Source: an uncultured Lachnospiraceae bacterium
GTDB taxonomy: Bacteria > Bacillota > Clostridia > Lachnospirales > Lachnospiraceae
NCBI GenBank assembly: GCA_902786515.1
Contig: CADADA010000032.1
Location: forward strand, 1-36,485
Length of the DNA stretch: 36,485 nucleotides
Direction: 5' to 3'
Position numbers and translations under genes: made by a program. The notes beneath the pieces were generated by a model. It had not been told where the DNA came from. It was given only the letters and a program-made list of their open reading frames with translations, and searched no databases. Positions 24,455 through 34,032 of the stretch are shown here, piece by piece (position 1 is the first letter of the stretch; every line of letters begins with the position of its first letter).

Positions 24455-27145
24455 TCACAAGGAAATATCATACATTTCAGTTGCAAATAATAAGCCAAAC
24501 GTACCCGGACCGCAGTTTACTGCTACAGCCGGTGAAGCTTCCTGATAGTAGATATTTTCAAATTCTATCTTCTTACAAACATTTTCTTTGATTTTGTCCA
24601 GTTCATTTTGCGAAAGCCCTACGTAAGTTATAAAAAGTACTCTCTTATCTATTTTATCCGGTGTTTTTAATGCCGAATTGATATATCTGTTCCATGCATA
24701 TTGTCTGGAACCCAGATATGTTCCCCCCAATACCATTTTCCCCTTTTTAAGTTTCAGCACCGGTCTAATCATAAATACTCTTGTAATATCCGCTATTTTC
24801 TGTCCAACCTGATTTGCTCTTGCAAGATAATCCATGTTTTCAACAATAAAGCTGGTATGTACATGTTTTTTCATTTCTTCGAGCCTGTTAATTATTTCAT
24901 TCGCTTTACGTCCCTCTTCTGCCATCCTGCATGCCTCAAGTACCATAAGCCCCTGTCCGCTTGATAAATGCGTAGTATCTACAACAAATACATTATCAAA
25001 TACTTTAGCTGCTTCTGTTGCCGCAATACATCCGCTTTTTCCTATTTTGCTTGAAATCGAAACGTGGATAATATTATCAGCTCTTTTAAGCTGCTCCGCA
25101 AAAAAATTCTCATGTACCTGCACATCAGGTGACTCTGTAGATACCTTAACACTGTCATCCTTCATGTATGTCAGCAATCCTTTAGTATCTATTTCAAGTC
25201 CGTCCTTAAATATTCCTGATTCTGTCAATATCATATGTGGCAATACGGCAATATCATATTTTTCTATTAATGATTTAGGAATATCAGCCACGCTTTCTGT
25301 TGTTATTACCACATTAGATTTTTTGCCATGCTCCTCTATCCATGAAACAGTTTCGTTAAGTATCTCTTCGTCGGAACCAGTTACCTGCAGTAAATCCTTT
25401 GGTAACAGACGGTGAAGCTCACTTTCAAGCATTTTTCCGTCAACCGGTTTCATGAGATAGCCGTCAAATCCTTCCTTTGCATATTTTAAAGTTGCATCTT
25501 CCGAAACATTAGCCGTTAAAACGACTATTTTTGATTCCTTGCTTGCTCCTCCTACCTGATTACGTATTTTATGCATACATTCGATTCCGTCCATCCCCGG
25601 CATCATGTGATCCATAAAAATAACATGATAATTTGTATTAAGCGTTTTTTCAAGTGCTTCTGCACCACTGCCCACAGTAGTAATATCTACCTTTGTATCC
25701 CGTAAAAGTTTTTTTACCACAAGTAGGTTTGATGTCGTATCATCTACTACCAGCACTTTTGCCTCAGGAGCCTCGAAGCTCTGATGGTATTCTTTGAAAT
25801 TTTTTGAATGCTTCTTCTTTTCCAGTCCGCCGGTTCCCATTTTTTTGTTACCGACTGCACGCTGAGGTATCTCTATGATAAATTTGGAACCTTTTGTATA
25901 AACACTATTAACTGCTATTTTGCCTCCCATCAAATCCACAAGCTGTTTTACTATTGAAAGTCCTAAGCCCGTTCCTTCTATAAACTTAGTATTTTCTTCA
26001 TCCACACGTTTAAATGCAGAGAAAAGGTATGGAATATTTTCTTTTTTTATTCCCATTCCCGTGTCTGTTACAGAATATATTACGTTTACCTTATCTCCAC
26101 CAAGCTCTGCACATTGGATAGAAAGCGTTACCGAGCCTTCCATTGTGTATTTTATGGCATTATTTACGAGATTAATAATTATCTGTTTGATTCTTACCTC
26201 ATCACCCAGTAGCTGCTCCGGCAAATCAGGTGCCACATCCACACGAAATTCAAGATTTTTTTCCTTCGCACGAATCCAAAACATTCCAACTACATCAGAA
26301 AGCATATCGCCTGTGTAGTATGAGCTTTCTGTCAGTTTCATCTGCCCTGCCTGAAACTTAGACATATCCAGAATGTCATTTATAAGGTTCAAAAGCATCT
26401 TGCTTGCAGATTGGATATTTGCTGCATCCTCATTTATTTCATTGGATGCATTTTCCCGTAGAATCATTTCATTTAAACCTATAATCGTATTTATCGGCGT
26501 CCTGATTTCATGACTCATACTTGAGAAAAACTGGTTTTGCGCATCATTAAGGTCTTTAATCTCTTTAGCCTGTTTTTTCGCAAGCAGACGCTCATCATTG
26601 TACAGTTTCATCAAAAATTCTACCGTCAAATACAACATAATTCCTACACCGATCAGCGATGCTACCGAATCAAGATGCGCAGTTTTTGAGTCATGTACTG
26701 TTAGTATCTCCGGAAAAAAATACGAACCGAGATAGCATCCTATTGCAGAAGCCGTTGTCAAAAACAGCATAAAGTATTTTTTTCTTCCTCCAATGTTAAG
26801 ACCCATATATAAAAATGAGTACGCGAACCATATCGGTGTACATCCGTACACACCACCACCGGTAAAATATTCATGCGGAAGTACTATGAGTATCATCATC
26901 AATCCTACGAGAACGCTTCCCACTCCCAGCCGGTTTATTTGCAGAAAAAACATTACCGCTATCATGGTCAGTATAACCGTGGCACCAAGCATAATCAGTT
27001 TTCCGGTGCTCTCACCGATATATATATCCCAAAAGAATATAATTGCCAATGTAACTGCAGAAGTGATATTTGTTATGAGGAAACATCTTTCAGAAAAATC
27101 TGTATTCGGATTCTTTATCGTGTTAATCATTTTCTTTATAATCAT
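24455..27145 (-). CDS. Hybrid histidine kinase-receiver fused to a DegV domain
   Basis: An 896-residue fusion. Residues 20-180 hold about six membrane helices. HisKA has phospho-acceptor His212 in SHEIRTP; HATPase_c has Asn329, DTGMGI (361-366) and GTGLGL (391-396). A receiver domain (463-583) has Asp468-Asp469, phospho-acceptor Asp512 in FMDHMMPGMDG and Lys566. After a short linker, residues about 611-892 form a complete DegV/EDD fold: VVITTESVADIP, STESPD, HVSISSKIGKSG, FVVDTTHLSSGQG and CGPGTFGLLF. DegV proteins bind one fatty acid and in Firmicutes feed acyl chains to the FakA kinase. I infer a kinase sensing, or gated by, fatty acids. It overlaps the upstream kinase by ATGA, so the two are translationally coupled. 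Confidence 0.9.
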   Translation of the reverse strand: MIIKKMINTIKNPNTDFSERCFLITNITSAVTLAIIFFWDIYIGESTGKLIMLGATVILTMIAVMFFLQINRLGVGSVLVGLMMILIVLPHEYFTGGGVYGCTPIWFAYSFLYMGLNIGGRKKYFMLFLTTASAIGCYLGSYFFPEILTVHDSKTAHLDSVASLIGVGIMLYLTVEFLMKLYNDERLLAKKQAKEIKDLNDAQNQFFSSMSHEIRTPINTIIGLNEMILRENASNEINEDAANIQSASKMLLNLINDILDMSKFQAGQMKLTESSYYTGDMLSDVVGMFWIRAKEKNLEFRVDVAPDLPEQLLGDEVRIKQIIINLVNNAIKYTMEGSVTLSIQCAELGGDKVNVIYSVTDTGMGIKKENIPYLFSAFKRVDEENTKFIEGTGLGLSIVKQLVDLMGGKIAVNSVYTKGSKFIIEIPQRAVGNKKMGTGGLEKKKHSKNFKEYHQSFEAPEAKVLVVDDTTSNLLVVKKLLRDTKVDITTVGSGAEALEKTLNTNYHVIFMDHMMPGMDGIECMHKIRNQVGGASKESKIVVLTANVSEDATLKYAKEGFDGYLMKPVDGKMLESELHRLLPKDLLQVTGSDEEILNETVSWIEEHGKKSNVVITTESVADIPKSLIEKYDIAVLPHMILTESGIFKDGLEIDTKGLLTYMKDDSVKVSTESPDVQVHENFFAEQLKRADNIIHVSISSKIGKSGCIAATEAAKVFDNVFVVDTTHLSSGQGLMVLEACRMAEEGRKANEIINRLEEMKKHVHTSFIVENMDYLARANQVGQKIADITRVFMIRPVLKLKKGKMVLGGTYLGSRQYAWNRYINSALKTPDKIDKRVLFITYVGLSQNELDKIKENVCKKIEFENIYYQEASPAVAVNCGPGTFGLLFATEMYDISL

Positions 27146-29649
27146 TCTTCCTCATCTCCTTCCGGCAGAAACTCCATTATCTCATCATCATTTTCTTCTG
27201 GCCCGGTTTCTCCTAATATGCCTGTTATCTCTTTTGACAATGATTCATATTCCTCCATCATTTGTTCGTGATTCTTCATAACCGTCTCTTCATCATTTCC
27301 TTTTGCAGCCTTTTCAAGCTGCAATGCCATTTCTGATAAATCCATCGCTCCTATGGTCTTGCATGTTCCCTTCAAGGCATGTACCACAATGGAATATCCT
27401 TTATAATCTTTTTCCTTAAAGAATTTTTTCATGTCGCTTTGTTTTGCCTTTGCATCAGAGGCAAATTGTGTAAGAAGTACTTTGTAAAATTCCTTATCAT
27501 TCTGGCAATAATGCAAGCCCTTTTGTACATCAATCCCAAGTCCTGTAAGTTTAGTAAATACTTTTTCATCATCCGTCACTGAATCCTTAAAGTCTTTTTC
27601 GCTGACTTTCTTTTCTATGGTCACTGCTGACTTTGGAAGGACTTTTTTCAATACTCTTTCTAATTCAGCCAGTTCTATAGGTTTACTTACAAATCCATCA
27701 AAGCCTGCCTGAAGGAACATATCCTTCGCCCTGCTGACAGCATTTGCGGTCAATGCCACTATAGGAATCTCTCTTTTCTCTGCACGTATGCGTTTCATTG
27801 CCTCAATTCCATCCATTCCGGGCATCATATGATCCATAAATATTATGTCAAATTCGTCTTCTTTACATATACTGATTGCCTCTTTCCCGGATAGAGCTGT
27901 AGTCACAACCATTCCATATCTCTTAAACACTCCGTTAGCAACAGTCAGATTCATTGGCTCGTCATCAACAACAAGTGCCCTGACTCCTCTTGCCAATAAT
28001 CTTCCTTCATCTAAATCAGTTCCCTTTTCAGCATTCATAAGACCCACACCGTTGAAGCAGTAAAATGGTTTTGCTAATACTCTTGCCTGCGAACCCTCTT
28101 TTAATCTGAAATCTTCATTTGCAACAATTATTATCATTATTTCTTTAGATATCATTTCCATATATTCAATATCTGATTCGTACTCTTCCCTGCCTACAAA
28201 CAGATGTGTCATGTTAAGTCCTGATTTTAGTTTTTTCAAGCTTTCTATGTTTTCCACCCTGTGCATCTTCACCTTCAATCCGCTGACAACGTTCCTTACC
28301 ATCATATTGTAAAATTCTCTCACTTGTGGATTTTCGTATTTTTCAAAGTGAAGGTACGCTCCTAAAACCATTTCATTTCGGTTTTTAAGTGACATGCACT
28401 CTGTTTCATCAACTATCTTTTGTGGAATGCTTACATGTACTTTGGTTCCGTTATTCTCCTCACTTTCTATCAGTAAAAATCCACCAAGGCTTCGCACAAA
28501 GCCCTCAACAATCGCCATTCCAAGTCCCAGTCCACTGGTTGACCTTGTCCTTCCTGAATCTGCCTGATAGAAGCGGTCAAATACTCTTTCAACCTCTTCA
28601 CGACTCATTCCTATTCCGGTATCTTTCACTTCTATGGTCAGATTTACTCCGTAGGACTGCTTTATACCGGAAATTCGGACGTATACACCTCCATCTTTGG
28701 TATATTTAAGTCCGTTTCCTATCAGATGCCACAGTATCTTCTTCAGCTTGCCGACATCACCGCTCATTACTGCCGGAAGTTCGGGATCTACATCTATGAT
28801 AAGCTCAAGTTCAGGCTTTTTATACGGCTTGATTTCTGTTACTATGTCATTTATTACCGATGCTATCATATAGTCTTCTGTATTAACGACAAGTTTTTTT
28901 ATGTCAATCTCAGAGTAATCAAGTATATCACTAATCTGTTCAGCCACACGCTTGCCCGCATTAACAACAGACCTCATGTCTTCACGTATCTCTTCATCTT
29001 TTTCTTTTTCTATGCACACTCCCGAAAGTCCTATTACTGCGTTAATCGGTGTTCTTATCTCATGTGATACGTTTGCCAGAAAATCGCTTGCACTCTTATT
29101 TTCATTTTCAAGTTCTTTTATCCTCTCTTCGTACGCCCCGTCTGCCTTTAACATTGCATTGATTAATTTCGTAATAACCTTTCCGACGATTAAGATTAGC
29201 AAAAAATGCCATAAAGTCCGAACTATGTAGGATGTCTCAAAATAATGGCAGTCACGTTTATAAGCTGTAAATATATGGAATATCATACCGGAATATCCGA
29301 CAATCATGCACGCTCTTGTCAATATTTTTTGACCTGTTATAGAAAACAGAACAATCATAACTACGATTACAGGCGTGCAATCGTATATTGTATCAACATT
29401 CACGCTGTAGTAGAACATTTCTATCATCAGAATTGATGCATATAAGTTTATTCTTTGCTTTTCGTCAGTTTTATTTGTAATATGAAAAACCAGACTTATT
29501 ACCATTGCCGTCAGGCATATTGGTATCATCCACTTTTCCCATCCCATTATTATATTTAATGTTATTAAAATAAACGAAAATCCCAATACGGTCATCACTA
29601 ATGCAACATGTGACAACTCTTTTATCTCATTATCTTTTTTCTTGTTCAT
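27142..29649 (-). CDS. Hybrid histidine kinase with two receiver-like domains and HPt
   Basis: An 835-residue protein from ATG 29649 (GGAG 5 nt upstream; the frame extends to 29688 without an RBS). Membrane helices fill about residues 15-165. HisKA has His196 (VSHEIRTP); HATPase_c has Asn312, DTGIG at 343 and GLGLG at 373-377. A first receiver-like domain (about 423-532) lacks clear phosphorylation residues and looks like a pseudo-receiver. The second (556-670) has Asp562-563, phospho-acceptor Asp606 and Lys656. A C-terminal HPt domain carries His757 (VHALKGTCKTIGA). All parts of a His-Asp-His phosphorelay are therefore in one chain. The target regulator is not in the window. It is co-translated with the DegV-fused kinase. 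Confidence 0.92.
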   Translation of the reverse strand: MNKKKDNEIKELSHVALVMTVLGFSFILITLNIIMGWEKWMIPICLTAMVISLVFHITNKTDEKQRINLYASILMIEMFYYSVNVDTIYDCTPVIVVMIVLFSITGQKILTRACMIVGYSGMIFHIFTAYKRDCHYFETSYIVRTLWHFLLILIVGKVITKLINAMLKADGAYEERIKELENENKSASDFLANVSHEIRTPINAVIGLSGVCIEKEKDEEIREDMRSVVNAGKRVAEQISDILDYSEIDIKKLVVNTEDYMIASVINDIVTEIKPYKKPELELIIDVDPELPAVMSGDVGKLKKILWHLIGNGLKYTKDGGVYVRISGIKQSYGVNLTIEVKDTGIGMSREEVERVFDRFYQADSGRTRSTSGLGLGMAIVEGFVRSLGGFLLIESEENNGTKVHVSIPQKIVDETECMSLKNRNEMVLGAYLHFEKYENPQVREFYNMMVRNVVSGLKVKMHRVENIESLKKLKSGLNMTHLFVGREEYESDIEYMEMISKEIMIIIVANEDFRLKEGSQARVLAKPFYCFNGVGLMNAEKGTDLDEGRLLARGVRALVVDDEPMNLTVANGVFKRYGMVVTTALSGKEAISICKEDEFDIIFMDHMMPGMDGIEAMKRIRAEKREIPIVALTANAVSRAKDMFLQAGFDGFVSKPIELAELERVLKKVLPKSAVTIEKKVSEKDFKDSVTDDEKVFTKLTGLGIDVQKGLHYCQNDKEFYKVLLTQFASDAKAKQSDMKKFFKEKDYKGYSIVVHALKGTCKTIGAMDLSEMALQLEKAAKGNDEETVMKNHEQMMEEYESLSKEITGILGETGPEENDDEIMEFLPEGDEEE

Positions 29650-29749
29650 ATTTCTCCATCCTTCGATCATGCGCATAAAAGCAGACATTTATAGTTAAAT
29701 TTTATCATATCCGCTTTCACGTCTCAACTAATATTTGGCTTATTTTTGC

Positions 29750-29778
29750 TTTACAAATATATTCATTTTTAATAAAAT
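29750..29778 (+). promoter_or_regulatory. Promoter of the first cgeB-like gene
   Basis: TTTACA (29750-29755), a 17-nt spacer and TAAAAT (29773-29778), each one base from consensus. The start codon is 32 nt downstream. The gap also holds the divergent start region of the kinase pair. Confidence 0.6.
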
Positions 29779-29809
29779 ACTATTATATTTTGAAAGGAAC
29801 GTTATCGAT

Positions 29810-30973
29810 ATGAAAATATTCGCATTAGACCATAATAGTTTCGGAATTGAACATGTCGCATTTGCCCTAAAACAGATGGGACACTCTGTTACTATGGAAA
29901 AACACATCATTGATAATCCACGGTTTTCTTCTGAATTTGATGATTTTTTTGATAAGGAAATTGCCGGCAATTATGATGTGTTTTTTTCGTTTAATTTTTT
30001 TCCTACAGTTTCTGACAACTGTAATAAACATGGTATTAAGTACATTTCATGGATTTATGACAGTCCTCATGTTGCTTTATTTTCATACAAAATTTTAAAT
30101 CCATGTAATTATGTGTTTATATTTGATAAGGAGATGTACCTTGAGTTAAAAAATGCCGGAATTTCAACAGTTTATTACCTGCCTTTAGCTGCTGAAACTG
30201 ATATTTATGATGAATTCGTCCCAACTCCCCAAATCGTAAATAACTATTCCTGTGACGTTTCTTTTGTAGGCGCTTTGTATAATGAAACTCATTGTCTTTA
30301 TGAAAGATTTAATGTGCTTTCTGATTATACAAGAGGTTATCTTGATGCTATGGTGAAAGCGCAAAGTAAGATATACGGATATTTCTTTTTGCAGGATATG
30401 CTTAATAATTCTCTTATGGATGAGATACAGAAGCATATTCCCTATACTCCTAACAGAGACGGGGTTGAATCTGCTGAATACATTTTTGCCCATTATTTTA
30501 TGGCCAGAAAGGTTACTGAAATCGAACGGCATGATATTATTAAAAAGGTTTCTGATAATTTTGATATGAAGATATATACTACCGGCAATACGACTGATTT
30601 TCCCCATATTACTAACATGGGCCCGATAGATTATTATGATATGATGCCATATGTTTTTAAGTGTTCAAAAATTAATCTTAACATATCTCTCAAAAGCATT
30701 CGAAGCGGTATTCCGCTCAGGGCTTTTGATATAATGGCTTGCGGAGGTTTTCTCATAAGTAATTATCAGGCTGATTTTTTAGATTTTTTTGTTCCCGGAG
30801 AAGATTTAATTCTTTTTCAGGATTCTGACGAGCTATTGCAACTTATCGATTATTATCTTACTCATGAAGATGAAAGACTTCAGATTGCTGCAAACGGCTA
30901 TAATAAAGTTAAACAGTTTCACGGATTCCGCTGCAGATTGCAGGAAATATTTGGTATTGTTTATGGTGAATAA
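29810..30973 (+). CDS. CgeB/DUF3880-type glycosyltransferase
   Basis: A 387-residue GT-B-like protein. The N-terminal half (MKIFALDHNSFGIEHVAFAL, then YDVFFSFNFFP and YISWIYDSPH) matches the DUF3880/CgeB region. The C-terminal half has SLKSIRSGIPLRAFDIMACG followed by GFLISNYQ, the Glyco_trans_1_2 signature for nucleotide-sugar binding. Members act on spore or cell-surface glycans or flagellin. The start ATG 29810 has GAAAGGA upstream; the frame extends 25 residues further with no RBS. A paralogue lies at 32758-33924. Confidence 0.82.
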   Translation: MKIFALDHNSFGIEHVAFALKQMGHSVTMEKHIIDNPRFSSEFDDFFDKEIAGNYDVFFSFNFFPTVSDNCNKHGIKYISWIYDSPHVALFSYKILNPCNYVFIFDKEMYLELKNAGISTVYYLPLAAETDIYDEFVPTPQIVNNYSCDVSFVGALYNETHCLYERFNVLSDYTRGYLDAMVKAQSKIYGYFFLQDMLNNSLMDEIQKHIPYTPNRDGVESAEYIFAHYFMARKVTEIERHDIIKKVSDNFDMKIYTTGNTTDFPHITNMGPIDYYDMMPYVFKCSKINLNISLKSIRSGIPLRAFDIMACGGFLISNYQADFLDFFVPGEDLILFQDSDELLQLIDYYLTHEDERLQIAANGYNKVKQFHGFRCRLQEIFGIVYGE

Positions 30974-30991
30974 AATTTTTTTATTTTGTAC

Positions 30992-31019
30992 TTGATTTTT
31001 TTTAATTTTTATGTAAAAT
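30992..31019 (+). promoter_or_regulatory. Promoter of the 54-residue ORF
   Basis: TTGATT (30992-30997), a 16-nt T-rich spacer and TAAAAT (31014-31019). The small gene starts 35 nt downstream and ends at its own terminator. Confidence 0.5.
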
Positions 31020-31053
31020 AGTTATTGTAAAGAAAGAGAGAGGAGAGTATACT

Positions 31054-31218
31054 ATGATTTCAAAAAATGAATCAAAAACTAATTTTCTAAAAGAGAGGCT
31101 TGTTCAGTACGGAGCCAAAAAAGTTGAGGCAGATGGTATTTGTCCGTTTTTCTTTCACGAGGTGACTATCACACCTGAGTTGAGAGAAGCAAAAAAGTTA
31201 TACGATCAGAAAAAATAA
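31054..31218 (+). CDS. 54-residue protein of unknown function
   Basis: From ATG 31054 (GGAGAG 6 nt upstream) this reads as a compact, mildly basic protein. Its start is MISKNESKTNFLKER, followed by EADGICPFFFHEVTITPELR near the middle. There is one cysteine, no transmembrane segment and no recognised family. A clear RBS, a promoter and a strong terminator of its own make expression likely. Its position between glycosyltransferase genes suggests a related role, but nothing in the sequence shows one. Confidence 0.7.
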   Translation: MISKNESKTNFLKERLVQYGAKKVEADGICPFFFHEVTITPELREAKKLYDQKK

Positions 31219-31228
31219 TTAAGTTTTT

Positions 31229-31257
31229 AAGGCATCCCGCAAGCGGATGCCTTTTTT
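31229..31257 (+). terminator. Terminator of the 54-residue ORF
   Basis: AAGGCATCC / GGATGCCTT stem with a 7-nt loop, followed by T6. Confidence 0.9.
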
Positions 31258-31346
31258 GATTTCTCACATTTCATAAATATCTTTTTTTCCCATCATTATC
31301 GTGTTATACTGTTTTTAGTATAGTGAAAAATTAGGAGAACAGATTG

Positions 31347-32708
31347 ATGAACAATTTTGAAAATTATCTGGTTATAGGAAATAATTTAGAAAATCAAGGT
31401 AAATATCTTGTGGCATATACAATGTATCTTGAGGCGTTGCGTTATGCAGATTCCGATAGCAGCAATACGCTTGAAAGCTATCTTAAGTCATATCATCAGA
31501 AAATCACTTTCAATTTTTCACTACTGAATTGCGAGTTAAAAGAACAATTCATCACCTGGATTCAACAGAGTAATACTAAATACTGTATTGTATGCCTGTC
31601 TCATCTGTTTGATAATTTGGATTTTGCTGAATGGATTAATAATGATAACTGTATTATATATCATTGGCTTTCAATGAAAATGAGTGATGACGAAAACGGT
31701 AACACATCTTGTATTTCAGGTGATATAACATTTGATTTAATAAAAAACGAATATTACGAATTAAAGTTTTTGATTCGCAGAATCGAAATGCAGGTCTCAG
31801 ATGCAGGCGATTTGTCAGTTTTTATTAAAAAGCACAACTTAACCAATCGTGGTATTGATTATATGATTCGTACAACCTGTTTTTTCCCATCCGTTGTTTA
31901 CAGGGAATTATTGAATTTTTTCAAAAATAAGAAATGCGATTCTGATTACCGGTATTTTAAAATGATGTCTGAAAGTGCAAAAGATGATTTTTCCTCTATG
32001 CCTGCTGTAAATATAATGGAGGCTAATCATGCTACCGGAGATTTTGCAGTTATCACTGCTGTTTCTGACGAAAATATGTATTCGGAGTGTGTGTATTATA
32101 TCAATCATTTAAATGTTCCAAATAATTGTCACCTGACTATCATTCCGGTACGCAATGCATCTTCTATGACTGAGGCTTACAATATCGGATGCAGTCAGAC
32201 AAATGCTAAATATAAAATATACATTCATCAGGATACTATGCTCGTCAATCATAACCTGTTGTTTGAATTACTTCATGTATTTGAATCTCCTGAAATCGGA
32301 ATGGCCGGGGTAGCCGGTATAAAGACAATGCCTGAAAGTTGTATCTGGTGGGAAGGTAAGGATGTTGATAATTATCGTAATCTTTATCAAGATACTGTTA
32401 TTAAAAAGGGACATACAATTATTAACCCGTTTAGTGAACCATATCAAAAGGTATGCGTATTGGATGGTGTATTTCTGGCTACACAGTATGACATTCAGTG
32501 GAGAGAAGATTTATTCGACGGCTGGCACTATTATGATATGTCACAATGTATGGAGTTTCAGAAAAACAGGTACTCCGTTGTCGTTGCAAATCAGTCATTT
32601 CCATGGTGCCTGCATGAACAAAAGTGTAATAAATCACTTGGAGATGATTTTACACGGTATCAGGATGTCTTTAGGAAAGAATACGGTGACTTCTTTTATT
32701 TAAAATGA
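31347..32708 (+). CDS. GT-A (family 2-like) glycosyltransferase with N-terminal helical domain
   Basis: A 453-residue protein. Residues 1-60 look like a TPR-type helical pair (ENQGKYLVAYTMYLEALRYA). Residues about 225-445 are a GT-A fold similar to the Glyco_tranf_2_5 group: FAVITAVSDENMYSECVYY, then RNASSMTEAYNIGCSQT and KIYIHQDTMLV, where HQD takes the DxD position, and CVLDGVFLA. This group appears in clusters that glycosylate flagellin or surface proteins. The start ATG 31347 follows AGGAG; a TTG one codon earlier is less likely. It lies between the two cgeB-like genes in the same direction. Confidence 0.82.
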   Translation: MNNFENYLVIGNNLENQGKYLVAYTMYLEALRYADSDSSNTLESYLKSYHQKITFNFSLLNCELKEQFITWIQQSNTKYCIVCLSHLFDNLDFAEWINNDNCIIYHWLSMKMSDDENGNTSCISGDITFDLIKNEYYELKFLIRRIEMQVSDAGDLSVFIKKHNLTNRGIDYMIRTTCFFPSVVYRELLNFFKNKKCDSDYRYFKMMSESAKDDFSSMPAVNIMEANHATGDFAVITAVSDENMYSECVYYINHLNVPNNCHLTIIPVRNASSMTEAYNIGCSQTNAKYKIYIHQDTMLVNHNLLFELLHVFESPEIGMAGVAGIKTMPESCIWWEGKDVDNYRNLYQDTVIKKGHTIINPFSEPYQKVCVLDGVFLATQYDIQWREDLFDGWHYYDMSQCMEFQKNRYSVVVANQSFPWCLHEQKCNKSLGDDFTRYQDVFRKEYGDFFYLK

Positions 32709-32757
32709 TAATATGTTATACTTTCTATATATTAAAGTTATAGAAAGAAGGACTGCA

Positions 32758-33924
32758 ATGAATATCCTATATTATAATTGGACAGAATATGCCGGCGAGG
32801 ATCTCATGAAATCATTTTTGAACCTTGGATTTGTTTATACAAAAATTATGTATCCGATTACTGACTATAACCGTGATTCAAAATTCGATGATTTTATTGA
32901 TTCAGTTATAAAGAATAATAATTTTGACGTTATATTTACATTTGACTTTTTCCCTTTAATTTCAAAAGCTGCACAGAGGAATGGTCTTCCTTATATAGCG
33001 TGGATATTTGACAACCCACACTATACACTTTTTTCGGATACTTTGTTTAACAGTTGTAACAGAATCTTCTTTTTTGACAAAGATGAACTACAATTTTTTA
33101 CTTCCAGAGGTCTTAAGAACGGTTATCACGTACCTCTTCCTGTTAATGTAAACAGGCTGGATTCGCTATTGGGAAATTCAATTTCATCCACTTCTTATGA
33201 CTATACCATTAGCTTTATAGGGCAATTATATAGCGGAAACTTATATGACCGCGTGAATTATCTTCCCCAATATATAAAGGGATTTCTTGATGGAATAATT
33301 GCAGCTCAAAGTAATGTTTATGGATATAACTTTGTCTCCGAAGTACTTTCTCACGACTGGATTTCAAAAATATCTGAGTATATCCGGCTGACACCTGATG
33401 AAGATTCACCACTTCCTCTCAATAACGTGTTTTCTAATATGATTAATGCTAAAATAACCAATCTGGACAGATGTAATTCTCTGTATTCGTTGAGTAAATA
33501 CTATCCTGTTGATTTATTTACCAAAGAAGAACCCGGTCCGGATTCTATCCCTGAAAATCTTCATATTCATGGTCCTGTTTCTTATACAGACGAAATGCCT
33601 TATATATTCAGGCACACCAAAATAAACCTGAATATCAGCCTTCGTTCTATTACCTCAGGAATTCCTTTACGCGCCATGGATATAATGGGTGCCGGAGGCT
33701 TTTTGCTTTCAAATTATCAAAACGAACTGGCTGAATACTTTGAAATCAACAAGGAACTTGCATTATATGACAGCCAGACTTCTCTTTTGGAATTAGCAGA
33801 TTATTATATTCATCATGACGAAGAACGCTGCATGATAGCCGAAAGGGGATACAAAAAGATTAAAGATAATTTCACTCATGATATTCTTATTCCGGAAGTA
33901 TTAAGACTCAGTGGCATAATGTAA
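32758..33924 (+). CDS. CgeB/DUF3880-type glycosyltransferase, paralogue
   Basis: A 388-residue paralogue of the protein at 29810-30973, nearly equal in length and alike throughout: FDVIFTFDFFP, YIAWIFDNPHYTLFS, FFFDKDE, then SLRSITSGIPLRAMDIMG and GFLLSNYQ. Divergence is greatest in the middle, so donor or acceptor specificity may differ. Start ATG 32758 after AGAAAGAAGGA. A TATACT -10 element at 32718-32723 may give it its own promoter. It ends before two hairpins. Confidence 0.82.
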   Translation: MNILYYNWTEYAGEDLMKSFLNLGFVYTKIMYPITDYNRDSKFDDFIDSVIKNNNFDVIFTFDFFPLISKAAQRNGLPYIAWIFDNPHYTLFSDTLFNSCNRIFFFDKDELQFFTSRGLKNGYHVPLPVNVNRLDSLLGNSISSTSYDYTISFIGQLYSGNLYDRVNYLPQYIKGFLDGIIAAQSNVYGYNFVSEVLSHDWISKISEYIRLTPDEDSPLPLNNVFSNMINAKITNLDRCNSLYSLSKYYPVDLFTKEEPGPDSIPENLHIHGPVSYTDEMPYIFRHTKINLNISLRSITSGIPLRAMDIMGAGGFLLSNYQNELAEYFEINKELALYDSQTSLLELADYYIHHDEERCMIAERGYKKIKDNFTHDILIPEVLRLSGIM

Positions 33925-33932
33925 AAGTTCAA

Positions 33933-34021
33933 TCGCAGAGCTGAATCATCATTCAGCCTGCGGTCTGCCCAACACAACGAATACTTTTTTCATTCGTACT
34001 CCACTTATATGAGTACGAATG
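33933..34021. terminator. Two hairpins between converging genes
   Basis: The first (about 33933-33961) has GCTGAAT/ATTCAGC with a CATC loop, extended by CGCA/TGCG, but no U tract. The second is a perfect 11-bp inverted repeat CATTCGTACTC / GAGTACGAATG (33991-34021), preceded by T6 and followed by a T-rich stretch on the plus strand. They probably end the cgeB-like gene and the minus-strand gene at 34033. Confidence 0.55.
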
Positions 34022-34032
34022 ATTTTAAGTTT

